Assembly: GCA_035546335.1 (NCBI GenBank)
Contig: DATKDP010000080.1
Span: forward strand, 1-42,676
DNA length: 42,676 nt
Direction: 5' to 3'
Origin: DATKDP01 sp035546335
GTDB taxonomy: Bacteria; Acidobacteriota; Thermoanaerobaculia; Gp7-AA8
Numbering within the stretch: the stretch's first letter is position 1; the number at the start of each line of letters is the position of its first letter. Below the pieces are notes generated by a model. That model was not told where the DNA came from. It did no database searches and worked only from the letters and a program-made list of their open reading frames with translations. Below, piece after piece: positions 33,136-41,390 of this stretch. The translations under genes were made by a program, and so were the position numbers.

Positions 33136-34245
33136 TCAGAAGGGCCAGAACTTTCGCCACCACGACTCTTTGCCGAGATCGGCCGCGGCGATCGCCGGCA
33201 CGCTGGCGACCGGCTTCCCATCCTTCCGGACGATGATCGTGCCGACCTGTTGTCCCTTCCGAATGGGAGCCACTGCGCCGACCGGCCCGAACGCCGTGGT
33301 CAAACCCTTCTCTTCGCCGTGCTTGACGAGGATCATCGCCGAATCACCGGCAACCGCCGCCACGCGCGGAGCAGCGCCCTGTTTCACCGGGAACTCCACC
33401 GGCAGGCGCGCCCCTTTGGCGATCACCTGCTGAAGGCGCCATGTGTTGAACGCCTCGGTCAGGAGCGAGGCGGCACTGTCGAAACAATCGCGCTTCTGCT
33501 TCGATCCCATGACCACGCTGATCAGCTCCATGTTCCCCCGCTTGGCCGAGGCGGTGACACAGAAGCCGGCGGAAACCGTATACCCCGTCTTGATGCCCGT
33601 CGAGTCGGGGTACTGTCTGAGCAGATGGTTCGGGTTGTACATCGTGAAGGTCCCGCCGCGGAAGGGCATCTGCTGCACCAGGGCGTACTCGCGCATGAGC
33701 GGATACTTCATCAGCTCCTGGGCCAGTTTTGCGAGATCGGCCGGGCTCATCATGTCGGGCTTCTCGTCTCCCCTTGCGGGAAGACCATGCGGTGTGTGGA
33801 ACTCGCTGTTGCGCAGCCCGAGAGATTCCGCCCGCCGGTTCATCAGATTCACGAACGCCTCGGCCGTTCCGCCGACGCGCTCGGCGAGCGCCAGCGCCGC
33901 ATCATTCGCCGAATGGACCATCGTGGCAGCGAGCAGGTCGCGAACCGTAAACACTTCTCCCTGCTTCAGATAAACCTGGGAGCCGCCCATCTTGCTCGCT
34001 CGTGCAGACACGGTCACGGGCGAGTCGAACGCCAGCATTCCGTTCTGGATGTTCTCCATCACGATCAGCAGCGTCATCATCTTGATCATCGACGCCGGCG
34101 GCATCGGCGTATGAGCGTTCTTCTCGTAGAGCACCTGACCGGTCGTCGGCTCGATCACGATTCCCGCGGTGAACTTCTCCGCAGACTGCGCGACGAGACT
34201 GCTGCTGAGGGCGAGACTGAGCAAAACGATCACGACACGTTTCAT
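33136..34245 (-). CDS. dacA: D-alanyl-D-alanine carboxypeptidase (PBP5/6 family)
   Basis: The product has 369 residues from the ATG at 34245. The signal peptide is RVVIVLLSLALSSSLVAQS. The serine-protease-like penicillin-binding motifs are SMIK (Ser52, Lys55), SAN (in VHSANDAAL) and KTG (GIKTGYTVSAG). A C-terminal beta-rich domain follows (GDSAMILVKHGEEKGLTT). It trims the terminal D-Ala from peptidoglycan peptides in the periplasm. The C-terminal end (WWRKFWPF) is short and hydrophobic rather than a clear amphipathic anchor. The specific dacA/C/D paralogue cannot be decided. Confidence 0.94.
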   Translation of the reverse strand: MKRVVIVLLSLALSSSLVAQSAEKFTAGIVIEPTTGQVLYEKNAHTPMPPASMIKMMTLLIVMENIQNGMLAFDSPVTVSARASKMGGSQVYLKQGEVFTVRDLLAATMVHSANDAALALAERVGGTAEAFVNLMNRRAESLGLRNSEFHTPHGLPARGDEKPDMMSPADLAKLAQELMKYPLMREYALVQQMPFRGGTFTMYNPNHLLRQYPDSTGIKTGYTVSAGFCVTASAKRGNMELISVVMGSKQKRDCFDSAASLLTEAFNTWRLQQVIAKGARLPVEFPVKQGAAPRVAAVAGDSAMILVKHGEEKGLTTAFGPVGAVAPIRKGQQVGTIIVRKDGKPVASVPAIAAADLGKESWWRKFWPF

Positions 34246-34336
34246 TTCGGCGAAAGCTCCTCTCGTGCGCTTGTTTGCACCACCCATACCACCTGCCCCA
34301 GTCATCCGTGCTTTCGAGCGCGCGTTGCGCGCGCCT

Positions 34337-34627
34337 CTACACCTCCGTCGCTTTTCGTCCCCGCCGTTTCCGGCTCGGGCGCGTCATCGAACCGATGACC
34401 GTCCAATCCTGCCTGTGAATCACGACAGGATCGGCTGACGGCCAGAGATCGATCGGAACGTAGTAGTACCCGTCGCCGAGAACACGCGACTTGATCGTCA
34501 GATCGCGCATGCTCTTGCACAGACTCTTCTTCCCCCGCACGGCGCTTCGCTCGACGACGACGCCTGTTCGCTCGCCCACTCCCTGGTACACATTGATCTC
34601 GGCGCAGAGAGAGTTCACCAGTGCCAT
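34337..34627 (-). CDS. Small hypothetical protein
   Basis: The 96-residue frame from the ATG at 34627 begins MALVNSLCAEINVYQGVGERTG. Its middle is a mixed alpha/beta-like sequence (LGDGYYYVPIDLWPSADPVVIHRQDW), and the tail is basic (RPSRKRRGRKATEV). No motif is recognised and no signal peptide or membrane segment is seen. It lies upstream of the carboxypeptidase on the same strand and just downstream of a large repeat cluster. Confidence 0.5.
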   Translation of the reverse strand: MALVNSLCAEINVYQGVGERTGVVVERSAVRGKKSLCKSMRDLTIKSRVLGDGYYYVPIDLWPSADPVVIHRQDWTVIGSMTRPSRKRRGRKATEV

Positions 34628-34680
34628 TGCGGTTGAGCCTAGCAAAACTCGTTCCGACGAGCGTTGCGCCGGGCGCAAAA

Positions 34681-35310
34681 GGAGGTGAGAGGCGAGAAGC
34701 GAGAGGCGATCTCGCAACGGCGAAGCATTTGGAGCGCTCGACGCTCGAAGGACTCGAGAGAATGTTGGCAGCCGGCAATGCTGCCGGGAAACTGGCTCGC
34801 GCGACCGTCACATTTCTCGTAGGGGCGAAGCATTTGCGCGAGGGCCGCGGCGACGGGCTCGCGTCGCTGGAGCGCAGCGCAATGGCTTCGCCCGGGTGCT
34901 TGCGAGACTGTGACATTCTCGGTGGGCGAACGCGCGCCACCCGCCCACTCGGGCCGGGCGCGGGACGCCTGCTCTCCCTGGAGGCTTGGTTTGATCGTCG
35001 CAAGCACCCGGACGAAGCTATTGCGCTGCGTTGCGGCGCAGCAAGCCCGCTGCTCTGTCCCTGGCGCAAATGCTTCGTCCCTACGAGGACAAAAGCTTCG
35101 CCCCGAATTCTCGCAGGAACGTGAGCCGGATTGAGAGGAGGGTCGCCTCTCGCCTCTCGTCTCTCGTCTCTCGTCTCTCGTCTCTCGTCTCTCGCCTCTC
35201 GCCTCTCGCCTCTCGCCTCTCGTCTCTCGCCTCTCGTCTCTCGCCTCTCGCCTCTCGCCGTGGGCCAGGGGCATCGCTTTTGAAACAGGGGCGGGCGCGG
35301 GACGCCCGCT
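34681..35310. repeat. Nested repeat cluster: heptamer arms, two inverted 105-bp elements, palindromes
   Basis: The gap 34628-35319 contains no gene. A short GAGGCGA-type arm lies at 34681-34710. A 105-bp element lies at 34814-34918 (plus) and an inverted copy at 34995-35090. A degenerate palindrome lies at about 34953-34971. CTCTCGC/CTCTCGT heptamers run from 35143 to 35259, and a perfect palindrome GCGGGCGCGGGACGCCCGC is at 35291-35309. The pair of inverted elements and the heptamer arms could fold into a large cruciform. Confidence 0.85.
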
Positions 35311-35319
35311 CTCCCTGTC

Positions 35320-36111
35320 TCAATGCAGAATCACACCCCGCATCACCGTCACCGCATGACCGGAGAGCATGACGCGCTCTCCCTCGAGGCGCACATGAAC
35401 GATTCCGCCGCGCGCCGACGCCTGAAAGCCGACCATCTCGGTTCTCTCGAGCCGGGCAGCCCAGAACGGCCCGAGGCAGCAATGCGAAGAGCCGGTGACG
35501 GGATCTTCGTCGATTCCGTACGCCGGAGCGAAGTAGCGCGAGATGAAGTGATGATCCTCGCCAACCGTTCGCGCCGTGACGATGAAGCCGCGGACATCGA
35601 TGCGCGCGAGAGCCCGAAAATCGGGCTTCACCGTGAGCACTTCCTCGGGCGATGCCAGCTCGACGAGATAGTCGAGCCGGTTTCGGCCGACGAAGAGCGG
35701 GGTCGCTCCGAGAGCTTCGGCGAGCCCGGGCGGCACATCCGCGCGGGTGGCCGGCTCCGAAGGAAAATTCATCTCGATATAGCCGCTGCGGCGACGCGCG
35801 ATCAGAAGGCCGCTTCGGGTTTGAAACCGGATCTCGGCTCCCGGCTCCAGAATCCCTTCCTCCCACAGGACATGCGCCGCGGCGAGCGTCGCATGGCCGC
35901 AGAGATCGACCTCGGCGAGCGGGGTGAACCATCGGAGCGAGAACTCGTCTCCGTGGCGGGAAAGAAACGCCGTCTCCGCCAGGTTCATCTCGCGTGCGAC
36001 CAGCTGCATCCAGCGATCGTCGCGCTCCCGCTCGAGCACGCACACTGCGGCGGGATTTCCGGCATAGGGCTCGGAGGTGAAGGAATCCACCTGGATGAAT
36101 GGCTGAGGCAT
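35320..36111 (-). CDS. PhzF-family isomerase/epimerase
   Basis: The 263-residue protein starts at the ATG at 36111. It shows FIQVDSFTSEPYAGNPAAVCVL, the catalytic Glu in EMNLAETAFLS, LRWFTPLAEVDLCGHATLAAAHVL, and EDPVTGSSHCCLGPFW. PhzF-type enzymes isomerise small molecules; the family includes the phenazine enzyme PhzF, but no phenazine genes are here, so the substrate is unknown. It sits between two repeat clusters. Confidence 0.93.
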   Translation of the reverse strand: MPQPFIQVDSFTSEPYAGNPAAVCVLERERDDRWMQLVAREMNLAETAFLSRHGDEFSLRWFTPLAEVDLCGHATLAAAHVLWEEGILEPGAEIRFQTRSGLLIARRRSGYIEMNFPSEPATRADVPPGLAEALGATPLFVGRNRLDYLVELASPEEVLTVKPDFRALARIDVRGFIVTARTVGEDHHFISRYFAPAYGIDEDPVTGSSHCCLGPFWAARLERTEMVGFQASARGGIVHVRLEGERVMLSGHAVTVMRGVILH

Positions 36112-36120
36112 GGCCGTCAA

Positions 36121-36328
36121 GAGGCTCGAGGCTGGAGGCTCGAGGCTCGGGGCTCGAGCCTCGAGACCAGCGAGGGTGGCGAGTCTCGCTCCTCGTGGTT
36201 CATCGTCTCTCGCCTCTCATCTCTCGCCTCTCGCCTCTCGCCTCTCGCCTCTCGCCTCTCGCCTCTCGTCTCTCGTCCCTGGCTGAACGCATCGCGGTTG
36301 GAATGGGGCGGGCGCGGGACGCCCGCCG
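36121..36328. repeat. Heptamer array with inverted arms and terminal palindrome
   Basis: GAGGCTC/GAGGCTG units run from 36121 to about 36157. CTCTCGC/CTCTCAT/CTCTCGT units run from 36203 to 36280 as the reverse complement. GGCGGGCGCGGGACGCCCGC follows at about 36307-36327. It lies between puuD and the PhzF-family gene and contains no gene. Confidence 0.88.
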
Positions 36329-36343
36329 TCCCCTTTGTGGCTC

Positions 36344-37120
36344 TCAAAACCCGGCCACCTTCGCCGACTTCCTGTAGAGGAGGCTCGTGGCGATGAAGCC
36401 GGCGATCACGATCAGCGCCGCATACACATCGCGAAGCGGACTGCCGTAGACGTTCGGATAGTGATTGCTGATCATGAAGAACATCAGCGGGACGGACATG
36501 AAGGTGTTGTGGCGCGAGCGCAAGGTCGCCATGGCGACGAGATCCGCATCGGGAGGATTCCCCTCCTTGACCGCGGTGATGACTTTCTGCTGTGCGGGCC
36601 AGATTCGCATCCAGACGTTCATCGCCATCGCGGTACCGAGCGCACCACCGATGAAGATGTAGAGTGCGCGGCCACTGAAGTTCGCCACTTCCGCCTGGAG
36701 CCAATAGAGCACGACGAGAAGAATCAGCGAGAGCGCATTTGCCAGCATCTGCTGTCCCTTCATCGCGCGCATGATGACGTCGTAGAGAAACGCGGCGATC
36801 AGCACGAGAACGAGCATCCCGACTCCGATGCTCATGTTCCCTTCGTTCGGATTCGCGAACAGCGCTCCTCCCATGTAGTACACCATGCCGAGCAGAAGGA
36901 TCCCGGTGATCCAGGTCCATGCTGCGCCCCAGCGGAACCAGTAGAGGGCGCGCGGCATCAGCTCCGGCACGACTGCCTTCTTGGTCGCGGCGTCGAATAC
37001 CTTGCCGAGAGGGGCATTGACCCAGTTGAAAAACCAGAGATGGCCGATCCAGGCGATTCCGGCGACGAGGTGGATCCATCGGAAGAGAAGCTGCAACCAG
37101 GCGTTCAGTTCAGCATTCAT
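36344..37120 (-). CDS. puuD: Membrane urate hydroxylase PuuD-like protein without cytochrome domain
   Basis: The product has 258 residues from the ATG at 37120, with AGGAG upstream. It has about seven to eight hydrophobic segments and the family strings IAWIGHLWFFNWVNAPLGK, PELMPRALYWFRWGAAWTWITG and RSRHNTFMSVPLMFFMISNHYP. PuuD-type proteins are membrane urate-oxidising enzymes. Characterised members carry a C-terminal cytochrome c domain, which is lacking here, as in many shorter homologues. No other purine-catabolism gene is seen nearby, so the activity is uncertain. Confidence 0.85.
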   Translation of the reverse strand: MNAELNAWLQLLFRWIHLVAGIAWIGHLWFFNWVNAPLGKVFDAATKKAVVPELMPRALYWFRWGAAWTWITGILLLGMVYYMGGALFANPNEGNMSIGVGMLVLVLIAAFLYDVIMRAMKGQQMLANALSLILLVVLYWLQAEVANFSGRALYIFIGGALGTAMAMNVWMRIWPAQQKVITAVKEGNPPDADLVAMATLRSRHNTFMSVPLMFFMISNHYPNVYGSPLRDVYAALIVIAGFIATSLLYRKSAKVAGF

Positions 37121-37288
37121 CACAGACTCCTGACGTTGAGTGTGGTTTGCGTTCGGGGGCCGCCCCGATTATAGGTGAGATTCGGCATGCGGCAACCTCA
37201 CCGGCGCTGTTTTCACCCCGGGTGAGCAGGGGTTTTGCTTCTTGCACGGCCGGTTTCGCTGCGGCGGCGATTCTGTCATTCTTTCCAC

Positions 37289-38536
37289 ATGTCTTCAGCT
37301 TCTGAAATGCTCACACGCTTCCGGCCGACGCTGGCGGAGATCGACCTCGACGCCTTCGCCCGCAACCTCGACGCGATCACCAGCCGTCTTCCACCCGCTT
37401 CGCGACTGATCGCGATGATGAAGGCCGGCGCGTATGGACATGGAGCGGTGGAGCTCGCGCGGATCTGCGAGGAGCGCGGCAACGTGGCGATGATCTCGGT
37501 CGCGCTCGTCGAGGAGGCAGTCGAGCTGAGAGCCGCCGGAATTACGCTTCCGATTCTGATCGTCGGGCCGGTGACGGCGCCACAGATTCCCATCATTCTT
37601 CGAGAACGATTCGTTCTCGGCGTGTCGGGGCCGGAGGTGCTCGCATCGCTCGCCGCGGCCGGCGGCGAGGGATCGCCAGGCTGCACGATCCACCTCGAGC
37701 TCGACAGCGGCATGGGTCGGATGGGCCTCGTCGACGGCGATCTCTCCGCGGCAGCCGGGCTTCTCCGCGAGAATCGTTGGATCGACGTCGGTGCGATCTA
37801 CACTCATTTTGCCAATGCCTCCGATCCCGACGATCCCGTCACCTTCCAGCAGATCGAAGTCTTCCGCCGGATGCTCCGGCGTCTGCGCGAGCTCGGAGTC
37901 GAAGCGCCGCTGCACCATCTCGCGAACAGCGCCGCGGTCATGCGCGACATCGTCACGCCCGGCGACTGGGCTCGCACCGGAATCGCGCTGTACGGTGCCG
38001 AGGCGCTCGACAGAGAGAGCTCGCGGCTGGAGCCGGTCATGACATGGCGAACGGAGATCGCCCGGCTCAAGGAAGTCCCGGCGGGAAGCGGCATCGGGTA
38101 CGGCCTGACGTATCACACCCGGCGGACGAGCCGGATCGCGACTCTTCCCGTCGGATACGCCGACGGTTACGACAGGCGCCTCTCCAATCAGGGCGTCGTG
38201 CTCCTTCACGGGCGGCGAGCGCCGGTCGTCGGGCGTGTGTCGATGGATCTGGTCACCATCGATGTCACGGAGATCGAGCTCGCGGCGGCAGGCGATCCGG
38301 TCGTTCTGCTGGGACGCCAGGGGAACGAGCAGATCACCGCTGACGAGATCGCGGCGAAGATCGGTACAATCTCCTACGAGATTCTGTGCGGTGTGAGCGC
38401 GCGCGTACCACGGCTCTACCGGAAAGGAAGCGATCTCCGAGTCGTTTCGAAGTTCAACGAGATCATGGATGGCTCTCGGGACCGCTCGACCGAGTCGAGC
38501 CCCTCGAGCCGGCCATCGCGAGGAGCCGGCACGTGA
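37289..38536 (+). CDS. alr: Alanine racemase
   Basis: The product has 415 residues from the ATG at 37289; an ATG at 37307 is also possible. The pyridoxal-phosphate lysine sits in MMKAGAYGHGAVE and the catalytic Tyr in GIGYGLTYHT. HLELDSGMGRMG, HLANSAAVM and LPVGYADGYDRRL are family strings, and the C-terminal domain ends TISYEILCGVSARVPRLY. It makes D-alanine for peptidoglycan. A tail of about 35 residues beyond the usual end (Ser/Arg-rich) runs into the mlaE start, which overlaps the stop codon by GTGA. Confidence 0.96.
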   Translation: MSSASEMLTRFRPTLAEIDLDAFARNLDAITSRLPPASRLIAMMKAGAYGHGAVELARICEERGNVAMISVALVEEAVELRAAGITLPILIVGPVTAPQIPIILRERFVLGVSGPEVLASLAAAGGEGSPGCTIHLELDSGMGRMGLVDGDLSAAAGLLRENRWIDVGAIYTHFANASDPDDPVTFQQIEVFRRMLRRLRELGVEAPLHHLANSAAVMRDIVTPGDWARTGIALYGAEALDRESSRLEPVMTWRTEIARLKEVPAGSGIGYGLTYHTRRTSRIATLPVGYADGYDRRLSNQGVVLLHGRRAPVVGRVSMDLVTIDVTEIELAAAGDPVVLLGRQGNEQITADEIAAKIGTISYEILCGVSARVPRLYRKGSDLRVVSKFNEIMDGSRDRSTESSPSSRPSRGAGT

Positions 38537-39303
38537 CGCATGTGGTCGAATCGATCGGTCTGGTCTTCATCCGTCTCTTCGAAGAGACGGGTCGCTGGTT
38601 CCAGATGCTGTGGAGGACCATCAGGTGGACTCCACGACGTCCGCTGGGAATCATCGAATGGTTCCGCCAGATGGTGCGCGTCGGAATCGACTCGATCCCG
38701 GTCGTCTTTCTGACGACGATGTTCACCGGCATGGTCATGGCGCTGCAGACGTTCAACGGCTTCCAGCGCGTTCATGCCGAGAACTGGGTCGGAAGCGTCG
38801 TCGCCCTCTCGATGCTGCGCGAGCTCTCCCCCGTGCTCGTGGGACTGATGGTCACCGGACGCGTGGGCTCGTCGATGGCGGCCGAGATCGGAACCATGCG
38901 CGTGACCGAACAGCTCGATGCGCTCGAGGCGCTGGCCACCGAACCGGTCCACTATCTCTTCGTCCCACGCGTCATCGCCGGGATCGTGATGCTCCCCCTG
39001 CTCGTCATCCTCGGCGATGCGATCGGGATCTTCGGAGGCTACGTGGTTGCCGTCGATCTGCTCGGCGCGAATCCGGTGATCTATCAGCAGAACACCTTTC
39101 AGTTTCTGGAGATGAACGATCTCTGGAGCGGCGTCATCAAGGCGGCTGTTTTCGGTCTGATCCTCACCCTCACAGGGTGCGTCAAGGGCTATTACACCAC
39201 CGGCGGCGCCGAGGGAGTCGGCAGGGCGACGACCTCGGCCGTCGTCACGGCATCTCTCACGATTCTGCTGGCTGATTTCTTTCTGACAAAACTTCTGTTC
39301 TGA
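38533..39303 (+). CDS. mlaE: MlaE-type ABC transporter permease
   Basis: The 256-residue protein starts at GTG 38533, which overlaps the alr stop (GTGA). It has the MlaE family core: SIPVVFLTTMFTGMVMALQ, LSMLRELSPVLVGLMVTGRVGSSMAAEIGTMRVTEQLDALEALA, and several membrane helices. It is the inner-membrane permease of a phospholipid-transport system that maintains outer-membrane asymmetry. The ATPase follows, but no MlaD or MlaC gene is in the window. Confidence 0.94.
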   Translation: MTHVVESIGLVFIRLFEETGRWFQMLWRTIRWTPRRPLGIIEWFRQMVRVGIDSIPVVFLTTMFTGMVMALQTFNGFQRVHAENWVGSVVALSMLRELSPVLVGLMVTGRVGSSMAAEIGTMRVTEQLDALEALATEPVHYLFVPRVIAGIVMLPLLVILGDAIGIFGGYVVAVDLLGANPVIYQQNTFQFLEMNDLWSGVIKAAVFGLILTLTGCVKGYYTTGGAEGVGRATTSAVVTASLTILLADFFLTKLLF

Positions 39304-39321
39304 AACAAGGACGACAGAGAC

Positions 39322-40137
39322 TTGACCGCAACCGGATTCGAGACCGCGAGACGTGAGCGCCCTCTCGACGACCACGAGGAAGTCGTCGAGCTGCGCGACA
39401 TCTCGAAATCGTTTGCGAACAAGACCGTTCTCGATCGCCTGTCACTGACGGTTCATCGCGGCGAATCGATCGTGATCGTCGGCGGCTCGGGAACAGGCAA
39501 GAGCGTCACGCTCAAACACATCATCGGATTGATGCGACCCGATTCCGGGCATGTTCTGGTGGAGGGTCGCGACCTCTGCTGCATGAAGCCGGTGGAGCTG
39601 AATCAATTCAGGCGGCGATTCGGCATGAGCTTTCAGGAAGGAGCGCTCTTCGACTCGATGTCGGTCTTCGAGAACATCGCGTTTCCGCTTCGGCGCCATA
39701 CGAAGATGAACGAAGAGGAGATCCGCGAGCGCGTTCACGAGTGTCTCGAGCAGGTTCATCTTCATGGAGTCGACTCGAAGCGCCCCTCCGAGCTGTCGGG
39801 AGGTATGCGGCGGCGCGTCGGTTTCGCGCGCGCGATCTCACTCGAGCCGGCAATCCTGCTGTTCGACGAGCCGACGACCGGACTCGATCCGGTCATCAGC
39901 GACGTCGTCGCCGAGCTGATCCTCGAGATGGACCGAACCCTCAACACGACGACGATCACGATCACGCACGACATGAAGGTCGCCTTCAAGATCGCCGACC
40001 GCGTGGCGATGCTGCATCACGGGCAGATCATCGAAGAAGGCAGCCCGGCGGAATTTCAGGCGTCGGCGAATCCGATCGTGCAGCAGTTCATCGAAGGAAG
40101 GGCCGAAGGCCCGTTGACCGAGAACGAGATGCGATGA
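39322..40137 (+). CDS. mlaF: MlaF-type ABC transporter ATP-binding protein
   Basis: The 271-residue protein begins at TTG 39322. It has Walker A GGSGTGKS, the signature LSGGMRRRVGFARA, Walker B ILLFDEPTTGLDP and the switch His in TITHDMK. The string FQEGALFDSMSVFENIAFPLR is typical of MlaF-family ATPases. It powers the MlaE permease. Its stop overlaps the xth start by ATGA. Confidence 0.95.
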   Translation: MTATGFETARRERPLDDHEEVVELRDISKSFANKTVLDRLSLTVHRGESIVIVGGSGTGKSVTLKHIIGLMRPDSGHVLVEGRDLCCMKPVELNQFRRRFGMSFQEGALFDSMSVFENIAFPLRRHTKMNEEEIRERVHECLEQVHLHGVDSKRPSELSGGMRRRVGFARAISLEPAILLFDEPTTGLDPVISDVVAELILEMDRTLNTTTITITHDMKVAFKIADRVAMLHHGQIIEEGSPAEFQASANPIVQQFIEGRAEGPLTENEMR

Positions 40138-40883
40138 AGATCGCCACCTGGAACGTCAACGGCATTCGCGCGCGCCAGACCCAGCTCCTCGAGTGGGTCG
40201 CCGGCGAACAGCCCGACGTTCTCTGCCTCCAGGAAATCAAGGCGAAGCTGGAGCAGATCCCCGAGCCGCTCTGCAACCTCGAAGGGTTCTGGTGCTACTG
40301 GCATGGGGCCGGCGGGTACTCCGGTGTCGGCCTCCATCTGCGACGAGAGCGTTTTCCGGAAAAGCCGAAGTTCTCCCACCCGCAGTTCGACAACGAAACG
40401 CGGATCGTTCAAGCCGATCTCGGCGAGCTCGTGGTCGCTTCGGTCTATGTTCCGAACGGGGGGAAGGACTTTCCGGCGAAGATGGAGTTCATGAAGGAGC
40501 TCGAAGGATATGCGGCTGCCATGCGCGATCGCGGAGAGCGACTCGTCCTCTGCGGCGACATGAACGTCGCCCGAACGGACCGCGACGTTCATCCGAAAGA
40601 GCGGAAGCCCAACATCATCGGGCAACGGCCGGACGAACGGGAACAGTTCGAGCGGCTCATCGGTCAGGGGCTCGTCGACGTCGGTCGCGCTCTCGATCCC
40701 GACAACGACGAGCTCTACACCTGGTGGGCACCGTGGCGCAACCTGCGCCAGCGCAACATCGGCTGGCGTCTCGACTACGTTCTCGCCAGCGAGACGCTCG
40801 CCGGCAACGCAGTGTCCTCCGCCGTCTACCGCGAGGTCGGCACCAGCGACCACGCCCCTGTCGTCGTCACCTTCGCCATGTGA
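40134..40883 (+). CDS. xth: Exodeoxyribonuclease III
   Basis: The 249-residue protein begins MKIATWNVNGIRARQTQLLEW. It has LCLQEIKA (catalytic Glu), GGYSGVGL, CGDMNVARTDRDVH (Asp-Asn), WWAPWRNLRQRNIGWRLDYVL and TSDHAPVV (Asp-His). It cleaves DNA at abasic sites and degrades 3' ends in base-excision repair. It is translationally coupled to mlaF through ATGA, an odd pairing functionally. Confidence 0.97.
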   Translation: MKIATWNVNGIRARQTQLLEWVAGEQPDVLCLQEIKAKLEQIPEPLCNLEGFWCYWHGAGGYSGVGLHLRRERFPEKPKFSHPQFDNETRIVQADLGELVVASVYVPNGGKDFPAKMEFMKELEGYAAAMRDRGERLVLCGDMNVARTDRDVHPKERKPNIIGQRPDEREQFERLIGQGLVDVGRALDPDNDELYTWWAPWRNLRQRNIGWRLDYVLASETLAGNAVSSAVYREVGTSDHAPVVVTFAM

Positions 40884-40891
40884 CTTCCCGC

Positions 40892-41377
40892 TTACCGAAC
40901 ATCCCCTGACTCCTCTTTCCGCGCCAACCGCCCCGACTCGCCGCGCGACCAGCGGCAGAGCGTCTCGATGTCGGTCGCTGACAGTCGTGCGCTACGATGA
41001 ACGAGGGTGTAGGAAGCGAACGGCATCTCTCCCTCCTTCACCTCGCTGCAAATGTCCTTCAAGGCCGCCAGTTGTTTCTCCTCCGGCATCGTGCTCCACG
41101 ACGAGAAGTTCAGATGCCGCCGCCCATGCTCCACGTGGTCGACGACGCTCCACGCGACGGGCGCGATGTGACTGTAGAAGGGCCAGCGCGTTTGGTTCGA
41201 ATGACAATCGAAACAGGAGCGGGCGAGAAGCTCCTTCGTCCCCTCATCGATCGAGGTCGAGGCGAAGAGATGCTCGTCAGGATCCGTGGTTGGGTTGCCT
41301 GGGCGCGGGCGTGCCGCCTGTGCGAGTGCGAACGCCACAACGACGAGAATGACGAGAAGCCTGAAGATCCTGCGCAT
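40892..41377 (-). CDS. Exported haem-binding protein with CxxCH
   Basis: The 161-residue protein has a signal peptide (RLLVILVVVAFALAQAA). One haem c site (SCFDCHSNQTRWPFYSHIAPVAWSVVDHV) matches the haem-binding domain family of small periplasmic cytochromes. The rest (NFSSWSTMPEEKQLAALKDICSEVKEGEMPFASYTLVH) is the family's continuation. It is likely a periplasmic electron carrier or sensor. It is 13 bases after a secreted propeller gene on the same strand. Confidence 0.9.
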   Translation of the reverse strand: MRRIFRLLVILVVVAFALAQAARPRPGNPTTDPDEHLFASTSIDEGTKELLARSCFDCHSNQTRWPFYSHIAPVAWSVVDHVEHGRRHLNFSSWSTMPEEKQLAALKDICSEVKEGEMPFASYTLVHRSARLSATDIETLCRWSRGESGRLARKEESGDVR

Positions 41378-41390
41378 CGCGATCCTCCTT

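Noticed and set aside
34302..35274. Long minus-strand open frames over the repeat cluster upstream of the small hypothetical gene
   Set aside because: Their translations follow the 105-bp elements and heptamers (Arg/Ser-rich, no ribosome site), and the two frames overlap each other; they are by-products of GC-rich repeats.
35291..35309. GC palindrome as a Rho-independent terminator
   Set aside because: No run of T residues follows any of the copies, and some lie far from gene ends.
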